Assembly (NCBI RefSeq): GCF_005049285.1
Contig: NZ_SOSC01000010.1
Span: 1-64,000 of the forward strand
Reading direction: 5' to 3'
From: Halorientalis salina
GTDB taxonomy: Archaea > Halobacteriota > Halobacteria > Halobacteriales > Haloarculaceae
Length of the DNA: 64,000 nucleotides
The notes under the pieces were generated by a model. That model ran no database searches and was not told the origin of the DNA. It worked only from the letters and a program-made list of their open reading frames with translations. Below, one piece after another: positions 27,740-35,869 of the stretch. Position numbers and translations under genes: made by a program. Numbering within the stretch: position 1 is the stretch's first letter; each line of letters opens with the position of its first letter.

Positions 27740-28597
27740 CTACTGATCACTCATCGCGTCACTCGCCATGTTTCGCCCACGAGCGTTCAGTTCGACTTCC
27801 GTCCGGACCCGGACCTCGTCAACGGCCCCGATTTCGAGGAGGTGCTGGTAGACCTCCTCTACGTCGTCGACCGGCATCCCGACGAACTCTGACATCTCGA
27901 AGGGCGAAACGCCCGAGTACAGCGCCATCAGCACCTGGCTCTCCTGTTCGTCGAGTTGGTCGACGTTCGCCTCGTTTTTTTCGACGGCGGTGGAAAACAG
28001 TGAATCCAGCGCCTGAGTGTGCGTTTCGGTCCCGGTGAGATACGTTTCGACGCTGATATCGTCCTCGGTGTGTTCGACGGAGACGACCAGGCGCTCTTTG
28101 CCCCGGACCTGCGTGTCGGTCGTGTCGATATTCCCCACGTTGTCCATGTCGATCGTGAGGCGACCGTCTGAGAGCGCCATCTTGATCGTGTCGTCGACGT
28201 AGCGGAACTTCGCTTTCTCCCAGTCGGTCTCCTGGACGACGCCGCCTTTGACGGCCGGGTGTTTCACCAAAATGATCTGGTCGTGGAGCATCGCCCGGCA
28301 GACGTCCTCCTCCAGGCCGCCCTCGCCCGCGGCGAGGAAGATGACGTTGTTGCCGACCGAAAGCGGCGTGATGTTGGTCATGTGCGCCGTCGCGCCGATG
28401 TCCGGTGGCTCGTCCTCGATCTCGACGTTCGATATCGGAACCGTCTGTTTGTTCCCGCTGGTCGCCAGGACCAGGCGCTTGTTGGTGATTATCAGTCGGC
28501 AGGACTTCCAGGTCGCCCCGTCGTTGACCTGGCCGTCCCTGACGGCGTAGAGGTAATCGCCCTGCGTGTCCACGAGTTTCTGTTCGCCGTCGCTCAT
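27740..28597 (-). CDS. cheF: Taxis protein CheF
   Basis: The 285-residue protein matches the haloarchaeal CheF (DUF439-type) family: MSDGEQKLVDTQGDYLYAV, WKSCRLIITNKRLVLAT, a middle region NVIFLAAGEGGLEEDVC, and a C-terminal winged-helix-like part ESQVLMALYSGVSPFEMSEFVG. CheF links CheY, CheD and CheC2 to the archaellum motor in Halobacterium. It usually lies in a che cluster; here no other che genes are near, so this may be a paralogue. The ATG at 28597 is preferred to a TTG at 28609. A TATA-like run on the minus strand near 28707-28715 would give a leader of about 85 bases. Confidence 0.82.
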   Translation of the reverse strand: MSDGEQKLVDTQGDYLYAVRDGQVNDGATWKSCRLIITNKRLVLATSGNKQTVPISNVEIEDEPPDIGATAHMTNITPLSVGNNVIFLAAGEGGLEEDVCRAMLHDQIILVKHPAVKGGVVQETDWEKAKFRYVDDTIKMALSDGRLTIDMDNVGNIDTTDTQVRGKERLVVSVEHTEDDISVETYLTGTETHTQALDSLFSTAVEKNEANVDQLDEQESQVLMALYSGVSPFEMSEFVGMPVDDVEEVYQHLLEIGAVDEVRVRTEVELNARGRNMASDAMSDQ

Positions 28598-28780
28598 ACG
28601 TACCGGCAATCACCTCGGCGACCGGTCGGCGTCCAGTTCATGCGAGAGCGTGCGGCCGGGGCGCGGGACCCCCGATACCCGTTCGTCCGTACATACCAGT
28701 TCGAGAAAATAAACGTTATCGGAACGTTCTCAGGATCTGAAGCGGTCAGGTCGGTCGCTGACGACAGCCCCTATTCCCGA

Positions 28781-30400
28781 TCACAGCCGAACGGCGTCCG
28801 CTCCAGCCAGCGATTCGGGGACGACGAGACGAACAGTCGTTGCTGTTCCCGATGCTGTAGTCATACGAACGGAGGCTGTCTGGCCCTCGTCGAGTCCGGT
28901 ATCACGAATCGTAACGGCGTCACTGGGTTCGTCGAACACGCCCGGCATCTCGCCGCCCTCGACGCCCTGGGGCCCGAGGTCGACGACCAATCGCGCGCGA
29001 TCGTCGGCCTCGGTTATCATGGTTCCACCGCCGGCGAGCGAGTCGTCAGGGTCTTTGATCGCGCCGTGTGCGAACGCGCCGTCGGTGTTCGCCTCGTCGA
29101 ACTCGGACTCGTGGACGAGGTCGTACGTCCCGGCGTCGTCGACCCACTGCATCGTCACGCCGGACAGATCGATGTCCTCGGCACCGGGTGCCTTGCCCAC
29201 GGTCATCTCGGCCGCACCGACCGTCGCCTCGCCGTCAACCCTCGCCACTCGGCCAGTGACGTTGAAGACCTGCAGGCGGTTCGTCACCTGTTCGTGGGAC
29301 TGTTCGCCCGTCTCCTCGGCCTCGGTCTGGAGGAACCCGGCCGTGTTGAGGAACAACCCCGATAGCGGGAGGAAAAGAGCCGTCCCGACCGTTTCGGGCG
29401 GGCCGGTGTAGGTCGCGCTGACGGTCGTCCCGTCTCGAGACACCGACGCGTCGTCCAGCGCCGATTCGAGGTCCGCGACGACTGACTCCATCTCGGGTTC
29501 GATCTCCTCGTCGGACAGGCCGCCGACCCGGTCCTCGGCCAGCACTCGCCCGGCATCGACGACCGATTCGATGTCCTCGGCGTCGTCCTCTGTCCCCGCG
29601 TGAAAGGTCAGTTCCAGCGTCCGGTCGCTGCCGTTCTCCGCGAACGACCCCGAGGCGTATTTGGCGGCCGAAATCGGTTGCGGGTCGATTTCCGCCCCGT
29701 CGCTCGACGACGGGACCCACGACTCGGGCACGGCGGTCGCGAACCGGATCGATCCCTCCGTTCCGGCGTAGGTGTCCCGGAACGACCCCGAGACCGCGTC
29801 CGCGTCGCCGTTGTCGACGTCGATGGCGTCCTCGACTGCGTCCTCGGTGCCGAGGACGAACCGCCCGGACCCGAGGACGCCGACGCCCGCGTTACCGGAC
29901 TGCTCGTAGACCGTGTTCCCCTCGTACTCGCTCTCCTCGGCGCTGGCGATGACGCCGGTCGATTCGAGCGCGTCGACGAACTCGTCTTCGTCCAGGTCCG
30001 ACCAGACGAGGACCCCGCCGTATCCGGCGTCACCCTCGACATCGGCAAACAACAACAGCTCCGAGAGGGCAGTCGGGTCGACCCCCGCCGCGTCCTCGGC
30101 AGTCCCGAGCATCTCGTCGACCGACGCCGGACCCGAATACCCGTCCGTCGCCGAGAGGTCGGCGAGGTGGTCGTCGATCCCGGCTTTCAGTTCCGAGTCG
30201 GCGAGCAGCGTGTCGGCGTCGGCGTAGAACACCGCCGACGCGTCGTCCGGAACCGCGTCGGCGCGGCCACCGGCAGTCTGGTCCGGTTTCGAATCGTTCA
30301 GCACTGAACAACCCGCCAGCGAGCCGACCGTCGCGGTTCCGAGGAGGGCACCACTGGCTTGCAGGAGGGTTCGTCTGCTATGGGAAGGGTCGGGCGACAT
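28781..30400 (-). CDS. TAT-exported haloarchaeal lipoprotein of unknown function
   Basis: The 539-residue protein starts with SRRTLLQASGALLG, a twin-arginine signal, and a lipobox LAGC at about residues 28-31, so it should be exported folded and anchored through a lipid-modified Cys. The mature part is very acidic, with repeated alpha/beta patterns (SAVFYADADTLL; VLVWSDLDEDEFVDALESTG; RFVLGTEDAVEDAIDVDNG) that suggest a ferredoxin-like or PsbP-like tandem. Before the C-terminus it carries AEMTVGKAPGAEDIDLSGVTMQ and an archaellin-like TLLW-poor beta region; I do not recognise a catalytic motif. It is monocistronic. Function unknown. Confidence 0.75.
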   Translation of the reverse strand: MSPDPSHSRRTLLQASGALLGTATVGSLAGCSVLNDSKPDQTAGGRADAVPDDASAVFYADADTLLADSELKAGIDDHLADLSATDGYSGPASVDEMLGTAEDAAGVDPTALSELLLFADVEGDAGYGGVLVWSDLDEDEFVDALESTGVIASAEESEYEGNTVYEQSGNAGVGVLGSGRFVLGTEDAVEDAIDVDNGDADAVSGSFRDTYAGTEGSIRFATAVPESWVPSSSDGAEIDPQPISAAKYASGSFAENGSDRTLELTFHAGTEDDAEDIESVVDAGRVLAEDRVGGLSDEEIEPEMESVVADLESALDDASVSRDGTTVSATYTGPPETVGTALFLPLSGLFLNTAGFLQTEAEETGEQSHEQVTNRLQVFNVTGRVARVDGEATVGAAEMTVGKAPGAEDIDLSGVTMQWVDDAGTYDLVHESEFDEANTDGAFAHGAIKDPDDSLAGGGTMITEADDRARLVVDLGPQGVEGGEMPGVFDEPSDAVTIRDTGLDEGQTASVRMTTASGTATTVRLVVPESLAGADAVRL

Positions 30401-30469
30401 TACGCAGCGATTACTATCACTCAGACGTAAGCTTTGGGGAGCTATCGCGTCGTCGAGTCCACCGCGAGA

Positions 30470-31288
30470 TCAGAGCAGCAACAACAACCCGCCGACGACG
30501 GCCAGCGAGCCGAAGCCGATGCAAATCCCCCAGAACGCGATCCGGCGAGCCAGCGCCACGAGCGCGCCGACGGTCAGATACCCCACGACGCCGCTGACCG
30601 CGAGCGCGAGGACGGCCGACGCCGGCGAGATCCCGGCGACGCCCGTATCGAGGACCGCCAGCAGTCCCGCACCGAGCGCTGCGGGAATCGACAGCAGGAA
30701 GGACAGCCGCAGGGAGTCGACGCCCTCGTATCCCCGCAACAGGAGCGCGCTGACGGTCGTCCCCGATCGGGAGACGCCGGGGAGAATCGCCAGACCCTGA
30801 AGACCGCCCACGAGCACGGCGTCGACCAGCGTCGGCTGTTTCTGTGCGGGTCCACCACCGCGGGACTCGGCGACCCGCTGGACGAGTCCAGTCACGATCA
30901 GGAGCGCGCCGATGAACGCGACGAACGCGCCGCCGGCCAGTTCTGACACCAGATGGTCCAGCGCCGCGTACGCAGAGAGCCCGACGATCCCCGAGACGAC
31001 CGTTCCAACGCCGAGAAAGGCCAGGTCAGCCGTCGACCGCTCGAAGGCCCTCCGCGGTCGGAGCGCCGGGAGCGTTCCCAGCACCTCGCGGATCTCGGTC
31101 CGGTAGAAGACCGTCGCGGCCATCGCGGTCCCGGCGTGGAGAAAGAGGGCGTAGCTGACGGCCGCGTCCGGCGAGGCGTCGGCGACGACGGTCAGCGTCA
31201 GCGCGATCGCGCCCTCGCTTGAGACCGGGATCCACTCCAGAGCACCCTGCACGACGCCGACCAGCACGGCGACCAGCCACTCGTCCAT
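30470..31288 (-). CDS. Undecaprenyl-diphosphatase family membrane phosphatase (UppP/BacA-like)
   Basis: The 272-residue protein has about eight membrane helices and the two BacA signatures: VVQGALEWIPVSSEGAIALT near the N-terminus and ILPGVSRSGTTVSALLLRG in the middle. BacA hydrolyses undecaprenyl pyrophosphate; archaea lack undecaprenol, so recycling of dolichyl pyrophosphate from N-glycosylation is the likely role. The His that normally follows SSTG in the first motif (SSTGH) is Ala here (SSEGA), which may alter activity. ATG 31288 is preferred to 31342, because the added residues overlap a nested palindrome and have no membrane segment. Confidence 0.85.
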   Translation of the reverse strand: MDEWLVAVLVGVVQGALEWIPVSSEGAIALTLTVVADASPDAAVSYALFLHAGTAMAATVFYRTEIREVLGTLPALRPRRAFERSTADLAFLGVGTVVSGIVGLSAYAALDHLVSELAGGAFVAFIGALLIVTGLVQRVAESRGGGPAQKQPTLVDAVLVGGLQGLAILPGVSRSGTTVSALLLRGYEGVDSLRLSFLLSIPAALGAGLLAVLDTGVAGISPASAVLALAVSGVVGYLTVGALVALARRIAFWGICIGFGSLAVVGGLLLLL

Positions 31289-31340
31289 GTCCGGGCCAGC
31301 ACACCGAAAGGAGAAAGGCGATTCGGTTGTCGGAACGGTC

Positions 31341-31422
31341 ATACGGTTTGCTGTAGCTGGTTACCGATACGACCGCACGACCTCGTGCGGTCGATTCGGG
31401 ACTGTTCTACAGTAATCCGTAT
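31341..31422. repeat. Nested inverted-repeat element after the R2lox stop codon
   Basis: Outer arms atacggtttgctgtag (31341-31356) and ctacagtaatccgtat (31407-31422) match at 14 of 16 positions. Inside, 31364-31399 forms a hairpin: 10 perfect pairs (GACCGCACGA with TCGTGCGGTC) around a two-base loop, extended to 17 positions with two mismatches. The right arm overlaps the TGA of the R2lox gene. The design resembles the element at 35247-35356. A MITE-like remnant, a regulatory site or an RNA structure are all possible. Confidence 0.6.
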
Positions 31423-32360
31423 CAGTCCGCGGTCGCGCCGGCCTCGGACTCGTCCATGTCGACGAGTTCGTGGACCGGCGGCACCGCCGCGTCGGCGTCA
31501 GTGATGATGTCGATACGTCGCGTGAGTTTGTCGCGGGCGTACATCACGAGCGGCGTCGGGTCGATGGCCTCGCCGAAGTCGCTGACCGTGCCGGCGACGT
31601 GGGGCATCAGGTCCTGTAGCGTGTCCTGGACGACCTGCTCGTCGACCGCACCGTCCTGGACGAGGCCGCGGACCTTCTGCATCCCGAAGCCGACGTGACG
31701 GCCCTCGTCGCTCCGGATCTTCGTGATCCCGTTGACGATGCCGTCCAGATCGGGCCACTCGCGCTTTGCCACCTCGTCGGACCCGCCATCCGAGAAGGCC
31801 GACTGAAAGCCGTAGTAGCCGGTCTGGGCCAGTACGCTCTCGACGGTCAGGTGATAGTGACAGTAGGCCTTGGCCCGGTTTTCGGGCGTGTCGTCGGTCA
31901 GCAATCGTTCCATGGCGGCCTCGGTCTTGTCGAACAGCGCGACGTAGTCGTCGTTGAAGTAGTGCTGGGCCGTCGGCCTGGTCTGCTCGTAGCCCAGTTC
32001 CGCGGCCACGGGGTCGATGACCTCGCGCCAGTAGCGGTCGAAAAACTGGGTGTGCTTGCCCTCCTCGTAGATCTGGCTGGAGAGGAACATCTGGTCGTTG
32101 ATGTCCTCCAGGACCAGGGCGAGGGGCATCAGGTCCTCCGTCACCGCCTCCTCGCCGGCACCGAAGCGGGAGACCGCGGTTCGGAACTCCTCGAACTCGG
32201 CTTCGGTCGGCTCGTATTCGAGGAACTTCGCTTTGTCACCCTCGAGCCCCTCGATTTCGTAGGGGTCCCAGTGACGGTAGACGGCGTTTTTGAAGTAGCC
32301 CTGTGCGAACGAGTCCGGGTCGAGTCGCATGTCGCGACTGTCGTCTTCTACCTGTGTCAT
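31422..32360 (-). CDS. R2-like ligand-binding oxidase (R2lox)
   Basis: The 312-residue protein is a ferritin-like di-metal protein of the ribonucleotide-reductase R2 superfamily. The ligand set is complete: Glu70 (GEEAVT), Glu100 and His103 (EEGKHTQFF), Glu174 (LTVESVLAQ), Glu219 and His222 (SDEGRHVGFG). Val73 and Tyr169 occupy the positions that form the valine-tyrosine ether crosslink in the mycobacterial Mn/Fe R2lox, with the same spacings (Glu+3 and Glu-5). That, and the lack of an R1 gene nearby, argues against a nucleotide reductase subunit. Substrate is unknown in the family; a bound fatty acid-like ligand is known from structures. A divergent Bat-like regulator follows. Confidence 0.85.
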   Translation of the reverse strand: MTQVEDDSRDMRLDPDSFAQGYFKNAVYRHWDPYEIEGLEGDKAKFLEYEPTEAEFEEFRTAVSRFGAGEEAVTEDLMPLALVLEDINDQMFLSSQIYEEGKHTQFFDRYWREVIDPVAAELGYEQTRPTAQHYFNDDYVALFDKTEAAMERLLTDDTPENRAKAYCHYHLTVESVLAQTGYYGFQSAFSDGGSDEVAKREWPDLDGIVNGITKIRSDEGRHVGFGMQKVRGLVQDGAVDEQVVQDTLQDLMPHVAGTVSDFGEAIDPTPLVMYARDKLTRRIDIITDADAAVPPVHELVDMDESEAGATAD

Positions 32361-32536
32361 CGTCCACCCGTTCGTTACCCGGAAACTCCCCTATCGTTGC
32401 TGCAAATTTGTCACGGGCCTTTTATCCGTGGTACTGGGAGACGTGCGAAAGGGTGGCGTGGGCGGCAGTCCGCGGCCCGAGCAGTCGGGCATCGGTATTC
32501 GAGGGAACCACGAAACCCAAGAGGGGGTAGTTCGAT

Positions 32537-33199
32537 ATGGCTGACATGCGCAGCGCGGAGTTGTCTCTGCGACCGGGGCGGGAGGGGTTTCATCCGGCGG
32601 ACAGGGCACTGCTCGACGCCGACGAGGTAGAGCGGGTCGCTATCCACCACATCAACCAGTTGGACGACGGGACCATCGTCTTCCTCTACCAGTTACACGG
32701 GGACCTAGAGCGGGCACGGGAAATCATGGACGGGCACAAGGACGTGCTCTCACACAGCATCTCCGGCGACGGGCAGGACCTCGTCGCGTACATCCACTTC
32801 CGGCCCAACGAGACCGTCGACACGCTCTTTCGGCTCCCACAGGAGTACAGTCTGGTCGTCGACACGCCCATCGAGTGCCTCGCCGATGGCGGCATTCGCG
32901 TCCGGTCGCTGGGCGACCAGGAAACGATCACCAAATCGATCGGGCTCATCCCCGAGAACATCGACGTGGAACTGGAGTCGATGGGCGAGTACCACCCCGA
33001 CGACCGACAGCTGTTCTCGATGTTGACCGACCGCCAGCGCGAAATCCTGGTGACCGCCATCGACGCGGGCTACTACGACGTGCCGCGGGGCGCGACCTAC
33101 GAGGACATCGCCGCCGAGATGGATCTGGCCCCCGTCACCGTCGGCGAACACCTCCGCAAGATCGAATCGCGCGTTCTCAAAGAGATCGTTCCGGGGTAA
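32537..33199 (+). CDS. Bat-like HTH_10 transcriptional regulator
   Basis: The 220-residue protein ends in the haloarchaeal HTH_10 domain: LTDRQREILVTAIDAGYYDVPRGATYEDIAAEMDLAP followed by VTVGEHLRKIESRVLKEI. The N-terminal 150 residues look like the sensor part of bacterio-opsin-activator relatives (AIHHINQLDDGTIVFLYQLHGDLE; VVDTPIECLADGGIRVRSLG). The ligand or signal is unknown. It lies divergently from R2lox across 176 bases holding a TATA-like cttttatcc at 32418-32426, so R2lox is a candidate target. The start could be the ATG at 32537 or that at 32546. Confidence 0.85.
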   Translation: MADMRSAELSLRPGREGFHPADRALLDADEVERVAIHHINQLDDGTIVFLYQLHGDLERAREIMDGHKDVLSHSISGDGQDLVAYIHFRPNETVDTLFRLPQEYSLVVDTPIECLADGGIRVRSLGDQETITKSIGLIPENIDVELESMGEYHPDDRQLFSMLTDRQREILVTAIDAGYYDVPRGATYEDIAAEMDLAPVTVGEHLRKIESRVLKEIVPG

Positions 33200-33217
33200 G
33201 CGACAGCTGGCTCACGA

Positions 33218-33484
33218 CTACTTGAGAACTTCCGGCAGTTCGTCGCCGCTCGCGTCGTCCTCAGGATCGATACCCAGTTCGCGCAGTTCCTCGTCGGTGG
33301 GTTCGCGTCCGATCTCCCCCTCGTGAAGAGCAACTGCCTCATCGAGGTTTTCGAGCGCGGCCGAGCGGGACTTTCCCTGAGTCGTGACACCCGTCTCGAC
33401 ATCCGTCGCGATCCACCAGTCGTCCGCACGCCACAGGCGAATCTCCTCCTCGTGGGGTTCCCCGTTTCGCGTCGAACTGGCCAT
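33218..33484 (-). CDS. HicB-family antitoxin-like protein, no HicA seen
   Basis: The 88-residue protein has the HicB pattern IRLWRADDWWIATDVETGVTTQG, followed by SRSAALENLDEAVALHEGEIG and the haloarchaeal tail PTDEELRELGIDPEDD. HicB usually blocks a HicA RNase encoded next to it. No HicA-like frame overlaps or follows: the gene ends 19 bases from the end of the Bat-like gene, which is on the other strand. A solitary regulator or a decayed pair is likely. Confidence 0.75.
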   Translation of the reverse strand: MASSTRNGEPHEEEIRLWRADDWWIATDVETGVTTQGKSRSAALENLDEAVALHEGEIGREPTDEELRELGIDPEDDASGDELPEVLK

Positions 33485-33583
33485 TCCACCGGGGGTTGCA
33501 GGATGAGGAGTATAAGCGTTCGGCTCGGACAGTATCGCTGACTCCGTTCAGGATGACAAGAGGTGTGACAGCCGCCTCGACGG

Positions 33584-35158
33584 CTAGAACAGGATCGTCG
33601 GCCAGACGAACTTGAACAGCAGCCAGATGAGGCCGGTGAGCACGAGCGTCATCAGGACGTTCAGGACCATTCCGGCGCGCATCATGTGACGCTGTTTCAG
33701 GTGCCCGCTGCCGAAGACGATGGCGTTGGGGGGCGTCGCGACCGGGAGCGCGAACGCGAAGCTGGCGGCGATCGCGCCGCTGACCGCGAGGAAGACGGCC
33801 GCAGACACCTCCGAGAGCCCGAGCGTCGACGCGAAGATCCCTCCGATCCCGATGAGGATGGGGACGATGATCGTCGAGGTTGCCGTGTTCGAGGTCAGTT
33901 CGGTAAGCAGGACGACGACGAGCACGACCGCCCCGACGACGAGCACGATGGGCGCGCCGGTCAGCGATCCGAAGATGGTCTCGGCGAGCCACTTCGTCGC
34001 GCCGGTCGCGGCGAGCGCGTCGGCCAGCGCGATGCCCCCGCCGAACAGCAGGATGGTCCCCCAGTCGATGTCGACGATGTCCTCCCACTCGACGGTGTCG
34101 GCCAGGACGAGCGCCGGGATGGCGTACATCCCGACCATGACGTAGTACAGCAGCCCCTGGTGGCCGGTGACGCCGAGGACGGTCATCCCCTCGTCGGTGC
34201 CGAACAGCGTGTTGAACCAGGTCGTCGGCAGCACACCGAGTTGTTCGACGAACAGATCGAGACCGCCGACGACCCACAGGATCGCCGTCGCGGCGAAGAT
34301 GTACGCGACCCGGCGACCCCGGGGTGAGAGGGGCCCTTCTTCGTCGAGGTACTCGCGTGCCTGCTCGCGGGCGTCGCTGACGTCGTCGATTTCGGGCGGG
34401 TACAGCCGGAACGTGAGCACGTACCAGACCAGCGGGAGGGTGACGGCGACGATGGGCAGGCCGATGGCGAGCCAGTCGACGAAGCCGATCTCGTAGCCCA
34501 GAATGGCGTTGAGCTGGGTCGCGAGCACGGCATTGGGCGGGGTCCCGATGAGCGTCCCGACGCCGCCGACGCTGGCCGCGTAGGCGGTCCCCAGCAGCGT
34601 CGCGATCTGCATGTTCGAGAACGCCTCGTCATCGTCCTCGGCTTCTCGGATTTCCTCGCGCCCGATCACCTGGGCCAGGACGCCCAGCGCGATGGGGGTC
34701 ATCATCGCGGTCGTGGCGGTGTTCGAGACCCACATCGAGAGAAACGCCGTCGCGAGCATGATCGCGAGGATGAGCCGCCGCGGGGACGACCCCATCTTGG
34801 TCATGATCCACAGCGCGATCCGGCGGTCGATGTTGTACTTCTGGAGCGCGTTCGCGATCATGAAGCCCGCGATGAACAGAAAGATCAGGTGGTCGGCAAA
34901 GCCTGTCAGCGCCGCGTCCATGTTGTCGTACACCCCGAAGGCGGTCAGTAAGACGGGAATCGACAGCGCGGTCACCGCCAACGGCACGACGCCAGTGACC
35001 CACAGCACCGCCGCGAAAAACATCGTCGCGATCGCGTACTGTCCCCTCGTCGACAGGTTGGACGGATCAGCGACGAACGCGATCAGTCCGGCCCCGAACA
35101 ACGCGACCGCGAAAACGGCCAGTTTCCCGCCTGCCGTGTCCCTCCGTAGCTGTATCAT
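33584..35158 (-). CDS. DASS/SLC13-family anion symporter
   Basis: The 524-residue protein has about 11-12 membrane helices and two copies of the SNT motif (WVSNTATTAMM in the first half and LTSNTATSTIIVP in the second), each before a substrate-binding turn, plus GTPPNAVLA and VATPPNAIVFGSGHL. These are the sodium and carboxylate sites of DASS transporters such as VcINDY. It imports a dicarboxylate, citrate, sulfate or phosphate with sodium, which suits a high-salt cell. Substrate cannot be chosen from sequence. The 197 bases upstream hold the inverted-repeat element at 35247-35356. Confidence 0.9.
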   Translation of the reverse strand: MIQLRRDTAGGKLAVFAVALFGAGLIAFVADPSNLSTRGQYAIATMFFAAVLWVTGVVPLAVTALSIPVLLTAFGVYDNMDAALTGFADHLIFLFIAGFMIANALQKYNIDRRIALWIMTKMGSSPRRLILAIMLATAFLSMWVSNTATTAMMTPIALGVLAQVIGREEIREAEDDDEAFSNMQIATLLGTAYAASVGGVGTLIGTPPNAVLATQLNAILGYEIGFVDWLAIGLPIVAVTLPLVWYVLTFRLYPPEIDDVSDAREQAREYLDEEGPLSPRGRRVAYIFAATAILWVVGGLDLFVEQLGVLPTTWFNTLFGTDEGMTVLGVTGHQGLLYYVMVGMYAIPALVLADTVEWEDIVDIDWGTILLFGGGIALADALAATGATKWLAETIFGSLTGAPIVLVVGAVVLVVVLLTELTSNTATSTIIVPILIGIGGIFASTLGLSEVSAAVFLAVSGAIAASFAFALPVATPPNAIVFGSGHLKQRHMMRAGMVLNVLMTLVLTGLIWLLFKFVWPTILF

Positions 35159-35246
35159 TGATACATGGTTCTCACGAGTGCCAGTATTTACTATTTACTT
35201 TCTCTGACAGAAGCGTTAACACACCCCGACAGCGGCCGGTGGTCTC

Positions 35247-35356
35247 ATACTACCGGACAGAAGTCCGTGAACACCTGATCGGTGCTCGCACCGGACTATT
35301 GTGGATAGATGCCCGCTTGATACCCGTTGGTTGCGAAAATTTCTGTCCGGCAGTAT
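35247..35356. repeat. Inverted-repeat element with 16-base arms
   Basis: Arms atactaccggacagaa (35247-35262) and ttctgtccggcagtat (35341-35356) pair at 15 of 16 positions and enclose 78 bases. Inside is a perfect 6-bp hairpin CGGTGC/GCACCG with a TC loop (35280-35293). The right arm overlaps the TGA of the small HTH gene. No transposase frame lies within, and no clear flanking duplication is seen. It could be a MITE-like remnant or an operator for the transporter. Confidence 0.6.
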
Positions 35357-35610
35357 CAGAAGTGCGTGACGAGCGCGCGGACCTGTTCGGTGGTGAGTTC
35401 GGCACTGTACAGTTCGAAGAGGGCGCGCCGACGCGCGGAGGACAACCCTCGGCTTCCGTTCTCCAGCATCGAGATGTGTGCCTGCATCAGGTCGTCGACC
35501 TCCTTTTCGACGGTTCGCTGTTCGTAGCCGGCAGCCGTACGGAGCAGTCGCCAGGCGTCGGGAGAGACGTCATCGACGTCGACATCGGCCGTGTCTTCCG
35601 ACGACTCCAT
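35356..35610 (-). CDS. Small XRE-like helix-turn-helix protein
   Basis: The 84-residue protein has an acidic N-terminus and then a five-helix XRE-like block: WRLLRTAAGYEQRTVEKEV, MQAHISMLENGSRGLSSARR and RALFELYSAELTTEQVRAL. The phrase HISMLENGSRGLS matches the recognition helix and its following turn in Cro/C1 proteins. Its partner and target are unknown; the inverted-repeat element just after its stop, upstream of the DASS transporter, is one candidate site. I see no TATA box close by. Confidence 0.65.
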   Translation of the reverse strand: MESSEDTADVDVDDVSPDAWRLLRTAAGYEQRTVEKEVDDLMQAHISMLENGSRGLSSARRRALFELYSAELTTEQVRALVTHF

Positions 35611-35834
35611 CAGCCGATACTACACGCGATAATCCGTAAAAACGTTCCCACCTGACAAGCCACGCGACGCCACGGCACGGGCGGGCGAGACGGACCGCTG
35701 AGCCAGTATATCGGACGGCACCGGATCGGATCTGTTAATCGGAGAGTGCACTGAGACAAGAATTCGGTAACGCTCAACCCTCGAATACTACCATCGAATG
35801 TTATTTTCCGAGTTACTCGACCGTTGTAAACGGG

Positions 35835-35844
35835 TAAATATATA
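35835..35844 (+). promoter_or_regulatory. TATA-like element for the esterase
   Basis: taaatatata lies 26-35 bases before the ATG at 35870, a strong leaderless promoter. It sits within the longer frame beginning at 35798 and so argues for the later start. The other 220 bases of the 35611-35869 spacer show nothing I can name. Confidence 0.6.
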
Positions 35845-35869
35845 TGCTAAACGTTCACACGAAACAACC

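Noticed and set aside
31422-32360. Ribonucleotide reductase small subunit.
   Set aside because: The Val/Tyr crosslink pair and motif spacing fit R2lox, and there is no large-subunit gene adjacent.
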